NCBI RefSeq assembly: GCF_025210605.1
Contig: NZ_JAOARI010000013.1
Location: forward strand, 62,001 to 126,000
Reading direction: 5' to 3'
Source: Halodesulfovibrio sp.
GTDB taxonomy: Bacteria; Desulfobacterota; Desulfovibrionia; Desulfovibrionales; Desulfovibrionaceae
DNA: 64,000 nucleotides
Below are positions 27,422 to 35,290 of the stretch, in pieces. Numbering within the stretch: the stretch's first letter is position 1; every line of letters begins with the position of its first letter. A model generated the notes under the pieces. The model made no database searches. It was not told the DNA's origin and saw only the letters and a program-made list of their open reading frames with translations. The translations under genes and the position numbers were made by a program.

Positions 27422-28597
27422 TTATTTTTTATCCGTCATAGGGATTGCCTGCCCTGTTGCGGCGAAGTGTTCTGGGGTTGTGGCGCTTGGGCGCACTATT
27501 TCACTTAATTCTGGAGAGGTCGAAGGTGATTCCTCATTATCGAGGCTTTCTTCAACTAGTGTCAGGTTTTCTTTATACAGCATGATATGCGGATGGATTT
27601 TATGAGCACGCTCAAATAGGCGCTTCGCGTGCGCATAGTTTTCATTTTCCCATGCGATGACACCTGTGTTGTTTAATGCGCTGGAGTGTTCGCTGTCGTA
27701 AAGAAGTGTCTGGCGGAATGCGTTTGCAGCATTATTGGATGTGCCTGTGAGAAAAGCACGCATGCCTTCGATGAACCAGCCTTCAGCCGGATTCAGGTCA
27801 ACATAATTGATTCCCTGACATGGGCATCTGTCCACAGCACAGGGGGTAGCTCTCGTGTTAAGCTTTACGTGGTCATGAATGTTCCCCAGAACCGTCTTGT
27901 CTCCAGGGCAACGGAAGATTGTTCCGTCCGGTTCCATTCGGACAAAAGAGTGTCCGCTTTTGCAGTCGACCCCACGGAAATTGAAGACCATTTTTATTCC
28001 TGCTGCTGGATGACTTGTAAAAATGTTTTTGATCGCTGCGGAATAGTTTTGCGGATATTTGACTCCATTGAATATTCCTTTAAACGGGCGTGGGGTGATA
28101 GGAACCCCGTGGTCGCGGAAGAAAGCAACATCGTCTGGATATCGTTTTTCTAAGGACGGATGCAGTACGTAGTTTACCTTGATGGTAAAGCCTGCATCAG
28201 CAAGTGTGTGGTAGTTTTTAATGAATTGTGGAACACCATTTCGTTTTTCACGTTCTTCAATGTGCAGGGATGCATAGATGTCGTTTACACGGTGCGGAGA
28301 AATGGCGTCAGCAAATTCATTAACCTGTTTAGTAAGGCTTAAATTAGTATCAAGCCCTATGTAGTGGTTCTTTGTAATTGCTTTACAAAGGGAGACAAAA
28401 TTGGGGTAGAGTAGCGGCTCACCTCCTGTCATTCCCACTAACCAACTGTTGTTATCCGTATTTAAAAAGTAGAGTAATGTATCTACTGAAATTGGATTTT
28501 TTATTTTGCCGTTCGTGTGCGGGAAATAACAGTAGGAACATTGAAAATTACAATTTCTTGTCATGTTCCAGATCATTGATTTGTTGTAATTAAGCAT
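27422..28597 (-). CDS. Radical SAM protein with SPASM-like Cys cluster and C-terminal TPR
   Basis: 391 residues. The radical SAM motif is CNFQCSYCYF (C16, C20, C23) with GMTGGEPLL for SAM contact. A second Cys-rich region (~190-285: VDCKSGHSF, FRCPGDK, CAVDRCPCQG) resembles SPASM/Twitch auxiliary cluster domains. Residues ~290-345 form TPR-like helices (ALNNTGVIAWENENYAHAKR), followed by a Ser/Pro/Thr-rich tail. It appears to be the first gene of the large operon, 112 bases before the first glycosyltransferase. No precursor-peptide gene is evident beside it, so peptide maturation is not supported; modification of a sugar or lipid is possible. Confidence 0.83.
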   Translation of the reverse strand: MLNYNKSMIWNMTRNCNFQCSYCYFPHTNGKIKNPISVDTLLYFLNTDNNSWLVGMTGGEPLLYPNFVSLCKAITKNHYIGLDTNLSLTKQVNEFADAISPHRVNDIYASLHIEEREKRNGVPQFIKNYHTLADAGFTIKVNYVLHPSLEKRYPDDVAFFRDHGVPITPRPFKGIFNGVKYPQNYSAAIKNIFTSHPAAGIKMVFNFRGVDCKSGHSFVRMEPDGTIFRCPGDKTVLGNIHDHVKLNTRATPCAVDRCPCQGINYVDLNPAEGWFIEGMRAFLTGTSNNAANAFRQTLLYDSEHSSALNNTGVIAWENENYAHAKRLFERAHKIHPHIMLYKENLTLVEESLDNEESPSTSPELSEIVRPSATTPEHFAATGQAIPMTDKK

Positions 28598-28634
28598 AGT
28601 TAATAAGCCTTGATGTGGTTTGCAAATAATAGGT

Positions 28635-28663
28635 TGAAGTGGTAGGGAACCACTTCATTTTTT
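28635..28663 (+). terminator. Terminator-like hairpin between divergent genes
   Basis: Perfect 9-bp stem (TGAAGTGGT with ACCACTTCA), 5-base loop, then six T on the plus strand. It lies in the intergenic region upstream of the HMA-like gene at 28735, not after any plus-strand gene, so it may be an attenuator or an insulator. Confidence 0.6.
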
Positions 28664-28734
28664 CATAAAAAATATTCCTGTTTAAATAAGTCAGATTGCT
28701 TCTGATGCGAGTACGCCGTAGGAGATGTGGTATA

Positions 28735-29043
28735 ATGGATTTACGTATTTTAGCAGAATTAAAAGAATATCTTGCAATAAAACAGCATACACCAGGCAGA
28801 CTGAAAGTTAAGGTTGATTTGGCAATTCGTAATCATCCAAAGCTTCCTGAGTTACAGAATGCTGCCAAGGGCAACACTTCTGCTATCAAGAAGACCAATC
28901 TGAATGTTTTTACGCAGACATTGACTGTAGATTACGACAGCAACGTGTTGCCATACGAAGGGTTGCAGGAACTGCTTACCAGTAGCGACCCTGAAAGAGT
29001 TGCACAGCTGGCAACAGAGCTTTCGGAACAAGTGACTGCGTAG
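28735..29043 (+). CDS. Small HMA-like (HMA_2-type) protein without CxxC
   Basis: 102 residues from the ATG at 28735 (AGGAG 10 bases upstream). The sequence HTPGRLKVKVDLAIRNHP, a middle variable part and FTQTLTVDYDSNVLPYEGLQ match the beta-alpha-beta-beta layout of HMA_2-type domains. The metal-binding Cys pair of classical HMA domains is absent, so metal carriage is not supported. It is monocistronic, divergent from the radical SAM operon, and closed by a strong terminator. Confidence 0.65.
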   Translation: MDLRILAELKEYLAIKQHTPGRLKVKVDLAIRNHPKLPELQNAAKGNTSAIKKTNLNVFTQTLTVDYDSNVLPYEGLQELLTSSDPERVAQLATELSEQVTA

Positions 29044-29087
29044 TCGCTGTAGCTTCAATATGCTCTAGTAAAAAGATACAATTGCTG

Positions 29088-29124
29088 AACCCCGCAGATA
29101 GTACTATCTGCGGGGTTTTTTTGT
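29088..29124 (+). terminator. Terminator after the HMA-like gene
   Basis: Perfect 14-bp stem (AACCCCGCAGATAG with CTATCTGCGGGGTT), 2-base spacer between arms, then a run of T. Confidence 0.93.
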
Positions 29125-29434
29125 TATTATAAATAGTAATAATATGTTGGTATTGTTAGTAAAAAAAGGCTGGATGTGGCTTTGCGGAAAGTTGTAGCAG
29201 CTTCTAGACGGAGAAACGCTTTAGAAACTGTGCCAATATATTGCAATTAATTTTGTTTTCCGTATGACTAAGAATACAGAGCATCCGTAATCTCATTCTT
29301 GTTTCATAATAGATGACAAATGTAGGGCTTTCTGGGTGAGGAGAGAACGTGTCGTTACCCTCAGGTAGAACGCATCGGAAAGAATGGACTGGGCTTATTC
29401 AGTGTTGTTTTTATGGTCTTATCAGGAGAATTTC

Positions 29435-31039
29435 ATGCCCGATGTTTCAGGAAAGAATAGACAGGCATTGTCGCTGGATGATGAAGAGCAGTGTACTGGA
29501 CGTTTGGAGCGTTTCGTAAAAAAAGAATCTTGCCAAACTGAAGAGTTGCATTGTGCTGTAGCTACTTGCTCTTCGCAGTCTATTCTTTTGGCTAAGCTGA
29601 ATGCGATACTGAAAGAGCAGGCTGAGCAGAGCAAAAGACAGCAGCAAGCGTTGGCTGAAAGTGAAGAGCGATTTAAAAATATTTTTCTGAATAAACATGG
29701 AATTCGGTTTTTATGGGATGCGGAAACATGCTGCATTGAAGAGGCAAATATTGGTGCTGCCAAATTTTATGGATATGCGCTTGATACAATGATCGGGCAA
29801 TCTGTGCAGCAGGTTACAGGCATGTCGAACTCTGCTGTTCAGGACAGAGTTGAAGAGGTCAAGCGATCAGGGCAAGCGTCATTTACTTCCTTGCACAGAC
29901 AGGCTGATGGTGAAATGCGCTATGTGGAAGTGCACTTTGTCGGTGCGAAAGATAAAAATCGTAGGCTGATATATTCATTTACTATCGATATAAGTGAGCG
30001 GATTGAGGCTGAACGTAAGGTGCACGAGCATAAAAACAATCTCAAAGCACTTATGAACTCAACTAGTGACTGCGCGTTGCTGATCGACACTTCTGGGCAG
30101 GTTATTACAATGAATCAGGCAGCGCATAAAGAATTCAATGCTCCTGATTCGGATCTCTCGGATGTTAATATCTTCATGACGTTGGATGAACGGATTGCAA
30201 GCGCATGGCGTGGTGCATTTGATGGTGTGCTGGCAATGGGTACGGCGGAGCATATTGAAACAGACGGTGGCACTTGTTGGAGCGTATCCTTTTATCCTGT
30301 ATTTACAGAAAGTTTAGATATTAGAGCCGTGGCGATTTACGCAAAGGACGTCACTGTAGAAAAACGCACGGCAGAGCAAATGAAACAACTTTCGAAGAGA
30401 GTACTGTCTGCGCAGGAGAGTGAGCGAAAACGTATCGGGCGTGAATTGCACGATAGTACTGCACAGACGATATCCGGTATAAAATATATGCTGGAAAGCG
30501 AAGTTGCGCGTATGGAACGCGGGGGCGAGGCAGACTCGACACGGTTGTCCAAGATGATTGAACTATTGCAGGGCGCTAGCGCTGAATTGCGACACATCAT
30601 AATGGCATTGCGTCCTACCATACTTGATGACTTAGGATTGATATCCGCGTTGCGCTGGCTGTTGAATGAGGCAGCGCTTATGCATTCGGATATTTCATTT
30701 AGCAGCACATTTGACCTGTCAGAACAGGTGTTTTCTGAATTGCAGAAAACGGTGTTGTTCCGAGTGGCACAAGAGGCATTGTCGAACGCAATACGACATA
30801 GTCAGGGCGACAATGTATCATTACATATTAAGCAGGAAGCTGAAAGTTGCGTGCTGTATGTGCAGGATAACGGTAAAGGGTTCGTTGTGGATGCCTGTAC
30901 AAAATCTGGTGTCGGATTGGGCAGTATGCGCGAAAGAGTGGAGCTAGCAAATGGTATTCTTGATATTCTTTCTGTAGAGGGAGAAGGCACGCTAGTTCGA
31001 GCAGCAGTTCCCGTCTGTGTAACTGATGTTGTAGAATAA
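29435..31039 (+). CDS. Soluble PAS-containing NarX/DesK-type (HisKA_3) sensor histidine kinase
   Basis: 534 residues from the ATG at 29435, preceded by AGGAGA; an upstream in-frame start at 29384 is less favoured. No membrane helices. A short coiled region (~45-75) leads into PAS 1 (~75-190, ESEERFKNIF) and PAS 2 (~200-310). The phosphoacceptor domain is HisKA_3 (SERKRIGRELHDSTAQTISG, His339) and the ATPase domain shows VAQEALSNAIRHSQ, DNGKGF and GVGLGSMRERVE. Kinases of this class normally pair with NarL/FixJ-type regulators, but no such gene is adjacent, so it is an orphan here. Three Cys pairs in the first 100 residues are notable but not shown to bind anything. Confidence 0.9.
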   Translation: MPDVSGKNRQALSLDDEEQCTGRLERFVKKESCQTEELHCAVATCSSQSILLAKLNAILKEQAEQSKRQQQALAESEERFKNIFLNKHGIRFLWDAETCCIEEANIGAAKFYGYALDTMIGQSVQQVTGMSNSAVQDRVEEVKRSGQASFTSLHRQADGEMRYVEVHFVGAKDKNRRLIYSFTIDISERIEAERKVHEHKNNLKALMNSTSDCALLIDTSGQVITMNQAAHKEFNAPDSDLSDVNIFMTLDERIASAWRGAFDGVLAMGTAEHIETDGGTCWSVSFYPVFTESLDIRAVAIYAKDVTVEKRTAEQMKQLSKRVLSAQESERKRIGRELHDSTAQTISGIKYMLESEVARMERGGEADSTRLSKMIELLQGASAELRHIIMALRPTILDDLGLISALRWLLNEAALMHSDISFSSTFDLSEQVFSELQKTVLFRVAQEALSNAIRHSQGDNVSLHIKQEAESCVLYVQDNGKGFVVDACTKSGVGLGSMRERVELANGILDILSVEGEGTLVRAAVPVCVTDVVE

Positions 31040-31465
31040 GTATTATTTTAGAATGTTGGAAATAGATCGAGAAAGGCGCACATATTGAAATAGTTACTGT
31101 TTTTTCTACATGGGATTGTGTGGTTGTGTTGTCGTATTTACGCACTCTTGCGGGTAACCATCGCATACGAGTACACTGGAAAGCAGTCGATATTTGTGCA
31201 TTATCTGATTAGACATTATTTTTAGTCTCAATTATCATTACAGCTAATTAGGGCGTGCCTCTAACGTGTAACGTTGTGCAGCAGTCTTTTTTTCCTCCAC
31301 ACTGGGTATTAGCAAAATATTTTTTTCAACGTAGCCTTGCTATGTTTCGAACGTATTTGTCTTTTCAGTCTTGGAAGAAACGAAGGTGGTTAGTTCATCT
31401 GCACATACAAATTAGCAACACGCCCAAGAACTATTTTGCATTTACTAACTTCGCAGGAGGAGCGG
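31040..31465. other. Intergenic region before the CadC-like regulator
   Basis: No gene supported. It should contain the promoter of the regulator at 31466. I see no good operator; the AT-rich CTCAATTATCATTA (around 31228) only loosely recalls a Fur-type half site. Confidence 0.5.
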
Positions 31466-31825
31466 GTGGCAGATTCTACACCTGTTTGCCAGATAACTTG
31501 TGTTCATGAAGAGGCTGTAGCCAAGGTGCAACAGGCTATGCTTCCTGATGAACATTTGAGCAGCCTTTCAGAGATGTTCAAAATTTTGGGTGATAGAACA
31601 CGTATGCGTATTTTGCATGCGTTGTCTCATCATGAATTATGTGTATGTGACCTTGTGACAATTATTGGCATGAGCCAGCCTGCTGTTTCGCACCAGTTGC
31701 GTTTGTTGCGAACAGCAAAATTGGTACGCTATCGTAAAGTTGGAAAAAACGTGTACTACTCTCTTGCGGACGATCATGTGATTGTGCTGCTTGCAACGGC
31801 TTTGGAACATGTTCTGGAAGAGTAA
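31466..31825 (+). CDS. CadC/SmtB-type ArsR-family metal-responsive repressor
   Basis: 119 residues from a GTG at 31466 with AGGAGG five bases upstream; an in-frame start at 31436 has no such site. Winged helix: FKILGDRTRMRILHAL, SQPAVSHQLRLLRTAKLVRY, GKNVYYSLADDH. Both CadC metal sites can be recognised by alignment from memory. The N-terminal/alpha3 thiolate site has CQITCVHEE plus ELCVCD, and the alpha5 zinc-type site has Asp and His in DDHV with His and Glu in ALEHVLEE. It should therefore sense soft metals such as Cd, Pb or Zn and release DNA on binding. No efflux pump gene is adjacent, so its targets must lie elsewhere or it regulates only itself. Confidence 0.87.
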   Translation: MADSTPVCQITCVHEEAVAKVQQAMLPDEHLSSLSEMFKILGDRTRMRILHALSHHELCVCDLVTIIGMSQPAVSHQLRLLRTAKLVRYRKVGKNVYYSLADDHVIVLLATALEHVLEE

Positions 31826-31853
31826 AAATCGTCGAAATACACCATAATAAATG

Positions 31854-31895
31854 GGGATTCAGGCATGCTTGCATGGTTTTGAATCCCTTTTTTTA
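31854..31895 (+). terminator. Terminator after the CadC-like gene
   Basis: 8-bp stem GGGATTCA with TGAATCCC around a loop of ~18 bases that contains a small GCATGC palindrome, then seven T. Confidence 0.8.
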
Positions 31896-32030
31896 TGGTT
31901 AATGGTACGAATACACGTGAGCATTATTTTCGGAAATTCTTTATATATTTCAAGTGACGTTGGTAAGGTGCTTTTTTCTTAGAGGAGCATTTTGGGTTTA
32001 CAGATGATTATGAGCTTGCTATCAAGTGTG

Positions 32031-32049
32031 AGATTGGTCTGACCAATCT
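32031..32049. promoter_or_regulatory. Palindromic FadR/PdhR-type operator
   Basis: Perfect 19-bp palindrome AGATTGGT-CTG-ACCAATCT. It contains ATTGGTnnnACCAAT, the known site type of PdhR in the FCD/GntR family. It ends where a TTGCAC (-35-like) begins, 55 bases before the regulator gene at 32104, which suggests autoregulation. Confidence 0.82.
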
Positions 32050-32079
32050 TGCACAGTGTATGTCCACTCATGCTATAGT
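32049..32079 (+). promoter_or_regulatory. Putative promoter of the GntR-family gene
   Basis: TTGCAC (32049-32054) and TATAGT (32074-32079) are separated by 19 bases, slightly long for sigma70. Overlap with the palindrome supports a repressed promoter. Confidence 0.45.
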
Positions 32080-32103
32080 GTGCTGCATATGTAAGGAGTC
32101 GAT

Positions 32104-32829
32104 ATGTCACCAACGAAAAAGATCGTGAAGGCGCAAAATCCAAACCAGCGAAGAGTGCATGAAAGTATTGTAAAGCAATTGCATGACCTCATAACCCGTG
32201 GGGAATTTCCTCCGGGCAAGCGCCTTCCCTCAGAGCGTAAGCTGGCAGAAATTTTTGCAGTATCTCGTCACGGCGTGCGTGAGGCATTACGCAAGCTGGA
32301 AGAACAGGGACTAGTGTTTTCCCGACAAGGTGACGGGACGTATGTACGCAAAATAGAAGAAGTACAAGGCAGAAAGCCCGTTGCGGCGGCACTTGATAGA
32401 AATAAGTGCCGGTATGTTGAGGTACTTGAGCTACGCAAGGTCATAGAACCGCAGATAGCAGCACTTGCTGCACGGTACATAACGGAAGAAGAACTGGCTG
32501 AGTTGCGACGTGTCCTTGATGAGCAGATTGATGAGATTGCTCAGGGGCGAAACGGTGCCGAAGCTGACTGTGAATTTCATAAACTTATTGCTGCCGGAAC
32601 TAGAAACAGCGTGATGCTGGAAATGGTGACACGTATTCACGACATTGTGGCGCAAAGCCTCGAATTTACTTTAGAGAACAGCCACCGAAGGCACTGGGCA
32701 GTTGAAACACATGAGCGCATATTGCGTGCCCTTGAAAATAAAGATCCTGAAACCGCACGTAAAGAAATGTATGAACATATAGCCTATGTAGAATCGCTTG
32801 CACTTTCTGAATTGGAAGAGGAAGAGTAA
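32104..32829 (+). CDS. GntR-family regulator of the FadR/FCD subfamily
   Basis: 241 residues. The N-terminal winged helix has RLPSERKLAEIFAVSRHGVR and ALRKLEEQGLVFSRQGDGTYV. The C-terminal FCD domain (~85-235) has LELRKVIEPQIAALAARY, the metal-contacting DCEFHKLIAAGTRNSVM, and HRRHWAVETHERILRALENK with further His residues. FCD regulators (PdhR, LldR, GlcC types) sense carboxylic acids such as pyruvate, lactate or glycolate. A perfect PdhR-type palindrome sits in its own upstream region. AAGGAG precedes the ATG. The TSUP exporter 160 bases downstream, and possibly the distant glycolate/lactate oxidase pair, are candidate targets. Confidence 0.92.
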   Translation: MSPTKKIVKAQNPNQRRVHESIVKQLHDLITRGEFPPGKRLPSERKLAEIFAVSRHGVREALRKLEEQGLVFSRQGDGTYVRKIEEVQGRKPVAAALDRNKCRYVEVLELRKVIEPQIAALAARYITEEELAELRRVLDEQIDEIAQGRNGAEADCEFHKLIAAGTRNSVMLEMVTRIHDIVAQSLEFTLENSHRRHWAVETHERILRALENKDPETARKEMYEHIAYVESLALSELEEEE

Positions 32830-32989
32830 ATCTATACATGCGGCTGCAAATAGTGTTCGGAGTTGTTTGGTTGAACTATCTTTCAGTGGAATACATATGC
32901 AGAGCGGGCAGCAGTGTACGTTACTGCACGATGCGTTGACGCTGGAAGGTATGGTGTGACTGGTATCAATCTGGAAATGGAGAGTGAGT

Positions 32990-33787
32990 ATGATTTCTGT
33001 AATGCTGTTGTATCTGGCTGTCGGTGCGTTTGCAGGTGTATTAGCCGGTCTGCTGGGTATCGGTGGGGGACTGGTAATTGTTCCACTGCTCGTCTTTAGT
33101 TTTACGCTGCAAGGAATTCCTCAAGAAGTGCTTATGCACCTTGCGTTGGGTACGTCTCTTGCCTCTATTATATTCACATCAATTGCCAGCTTTAGAGCGC
33201 ACAGTAAGCGCGGCGCTGTCCGCTGGGATGTATTCAGATTGATTACACCGGGGATTATTATTGGTAGCTTTTTCGGTGCAGAAATCGCCTCCCGTATGTC
33301 TTCTGGAGTACTAAAGGGCATTTTTGTGTGTTTCCTTTACTACGTCGGGACACAAATGCTGCTGGGAATTAAGCCGAAAGCAAGCCGTGAATTACCGGGT
33401 AAGGCAGGCATTACTGGTGTCGGCGGTGTGATCGGCACGGTATCTAGTATTGTAGGTATCGGCGGCGGCACTATTTCTGTACCGTTTCTTTCATTTTGTA
33501 ATGTGCCGATGCATGTTGCTATCGGTACAGCTTCTGCAATTGGGTTCCCTATAGCTGTAGCATCCACCATCGGGTATATTTTTACTGGTTTTTCTGACCC
33601 TGTGACTCCTGCGTATTCGCTGGGGTATGTATACCTTCCAGCACTTATCGGAATTATCAGTGCAAGCTGGTTTACTGCGCCGCTTGGAGCTAAGCTTGCT
33701 CACTCATTGCCAGTGGCAAAACTGTCGAAAATTTTTGCGGTGTTGCTCTTTGTGGTTGGAACAAAAATGTTGTTCAGCTTGTTTTAA
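32990..33787 (+). CDS. TSUP (TauE/SafE) family membrane exporter
   Basis: 265 residues from the ATG at 32990 (GGAG seven bases upstream; a GTG at 32984 is too close to that site). About eight membrane helices in two repeats, each with the family Gly motif: GVLAGLLGIGGGLVIVPLL in the first and GTVSSIVGIGGGTISVPFL in the second. Members move sulfite, sulfonates or other organic anions across the inner membrane. In a sulfate reducer a sulfur oxyanion or sulfonate is reasonable, but the neighbouring FCD regulator would equally fit a carboxylate. The gene ends at a strong terminator. Confidence 0.92.
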   Translation: MISVMLLYLAVGAFAGVLAGLLGIGGGLVIVPLLVFSFTLQGIPQEVLMHLALGTSLASIIFTSIASFRAHSKRGAVRWDVFRLITPGIIIGSFFGAEIASRMSSGVLKGIFVCFLYYVGTQMLLGIKPKASRELPGKAGITGVGGVIGTVSSIVGIGGGTISVPFLSFCNVPMHVAIGTASAIGFPIAVASTIGYIFTGFSDPVTPAYSLGYVYLPALIGIISASWFTAPLGAKLAHSLPVAKLSKIFAVLLFVVGTKMLFSLF

Positions 33788-33811
33788 TTGATAGAAGTAG
33801 ATTGAATATAT

Positions 33812-33853
33812 AAAGGCACTCTATCCATGTTAGATAGAGTGCCTTTTTTTGTT
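33812..33853 (+). terminator. Terminator after the TSUP gene
   Basis: Perfect 14-bp stem (AAAGGCACTCTATC with GATAGAGTGCCTTT), 7-base loop, T run. Confidence 0.92.
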
Positions 33854-34060
33854 TGCAATGCTAAGGGAATGTGCAAGTTGGCGGTTGTTATTTTTACGCA
33901 GCCACAATACAGATTGTTGTAAAATTAGTTCTTGAAAAACACATAAGTATTGACTGCGGCTATGGTGTTAGATTGTGCCGTACAATTGACGACTCGAAGA
34001 ATTTGCAAAAAAAATTCAGCCTGTTGATATGTGCAGGCTGTGAATACGTTGAGGGGAGTT

Positions 34061-35290
34061 ATGAAATCATTTTTTCGTCTTTGCATGACAGGGCTGGCGT
34101 GCCTGTGCTTACTGTTTGCTGCCGGATGTGGTTCTGAAGAAAAACAGCAGGCTGTAAACGACTTGAGCTGGGATGAGCATGTAGAGCGTGCAAAAGGGAC
34201 AACAGTTCGATTTTATATGTACGGCGGCATGAACAACGTAAACGACTGGGTTGATACTGTGGTAGCACCAGCAGTGAAAAAAAACTATGGCGTGACGCTT
34301 GAACGTGTACCCATGAGTGCTCCAGTCTTTATGAATAAAATGCTGGCAGAGAAAAGTGCTGGCAAAAAAACTGGCAGCATCGATTTATTATGGATTAACG
34401 GAGAGAATTTCAAAAACGCACGAAAAGCAGATTTGCTTGCTGGTCCTGTTACGCATTTGCTGCCTAATTTTGCAAAGTACGTGAATCAAGATGAAGCCGC
34501 GACAGACTTTGGATACCCTGTGGAAGGCTATGAAGCGCCATATGGTCGTGCACAATTTGTTTTTGAATATGACAGTGCCCGAACACCGAATCCGCCGACA
34601 TCGTTTGTTGAACTTAAAGAATGGGTGAAGCAACATCCCGGGCGATTTACCTATCCATCTCCACCGGATTTTACGGGGTCTGCATTTATCCGTCAGGCTT
34701 TTTATGCTGTGACAGGCGGTCATGAACAGTACCTTGGTGGCTTTGATAAGGCACTGTTTGATGCCAATGCACCTAAGCTTTGGGCGTATCTTAACGAAAT
34801 TTCTCCATACCTGTGGCAGAAAGGGCAAGCATATCCTAAAGACCCTGCTTTTCAGGCAACACTTTTTTCCCGTGGTGAGATTGATTTGATGATGGCATAC
34901 CACCCGACCCATGCACAAAATCGAATTTTAGACGGAACATATCCCGAAAGTGTCCGAACTTTTGTCATGAAAGAAGGTTCAATTTACAATACGCACTTCA
35001 CCGCTATTCCAAACAATGCTTCCAATGCCTCCGGTGCATTGGTTGTGATGAACTACTTATTGTCACCGGAAGCTCAGCTTTCTAAGTTTTCGCCAAAAGT
35101 CTGGGGAGATTTCCCTGTGCTGGATATGCAGAAGTTATCACCGGAACAGGCTGCACAGTTTGCAGACGTAGAACTAGGAGTAGCAACATTGAAGCCTGCT
35201 GAATTGGGGGCTGTGGCGGTTCCCGAGATTCCTTCAGAGTGGCTGGAAGCCCTTGAAAAAGGGTGGGAGAAGCATGTTCTTAAAAAGTAG
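34061..35290 (+). CDS. YnjB-like ABC transporter substrate-binding lipoprotein
   Basis: 409 residues from the ATG at 34061 (GAGGGGAG upstream; an in-frame start at 34031 precedes the signal). Lipobox FAAGC gives an envelope lipoprotein. The body matches YnjB-type extracellular solute-binding proteins: VRFYMYGGMNNVNDWVD, SIDLLWINGENFKNA, YEAPYGRAQFVFEYD, FTGSAFIRQAFYAVTGG and MMAYHPTHAQN. The E. coli ynj system also has a permease and an ATPase; neither is next to this gene. A nucleoside hydrolase gene starts 17 bases before its stop, so a nucleoside-like or thiamine-related ligand is a reasonable inference. Confidence 0.83.
   Translation: MKSFFRLCMTGLACLCLLFAAGCGSEEKQQAVNDLSWDEHVERAKGTTVRFYMYGGMNNVNDWVDTVVAPAVKKNYGVTLERVPMSAPVFMNKMLAEKSAGKKTGSIDLLWINGENFKNARKADLLAGPVTHLLPNFAKYVNQDEAATDFGYPVEGYEAPYGRAQFVFEYDSARTPNPPTSFVELKEWVKQHPGRFTYPSPPDFTGSAFIRQAFYAVTGGHEQYLGGFDKALFDANAPKLWAYLNEISPYLWQKGQAYPKDPAFQATLFSRGEIDLMMAYHPTHAQNRILDGTYPESVRTFVMKEGSIYNTHFTAIPNNASNASGALVVMNYLLSPEAQLSKFSPKVWGDFPVLDMQKLSPEQAAQFADVELGVATLKPAELGAVAVPEIPSEWLEALEKGWEKHVLKK

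Noticed and set aside
28735..29043. Metal chaperone role for the HMA-like protein
   Set aside because: The CxxC metal-binding pair of classical HMA domains is absent.
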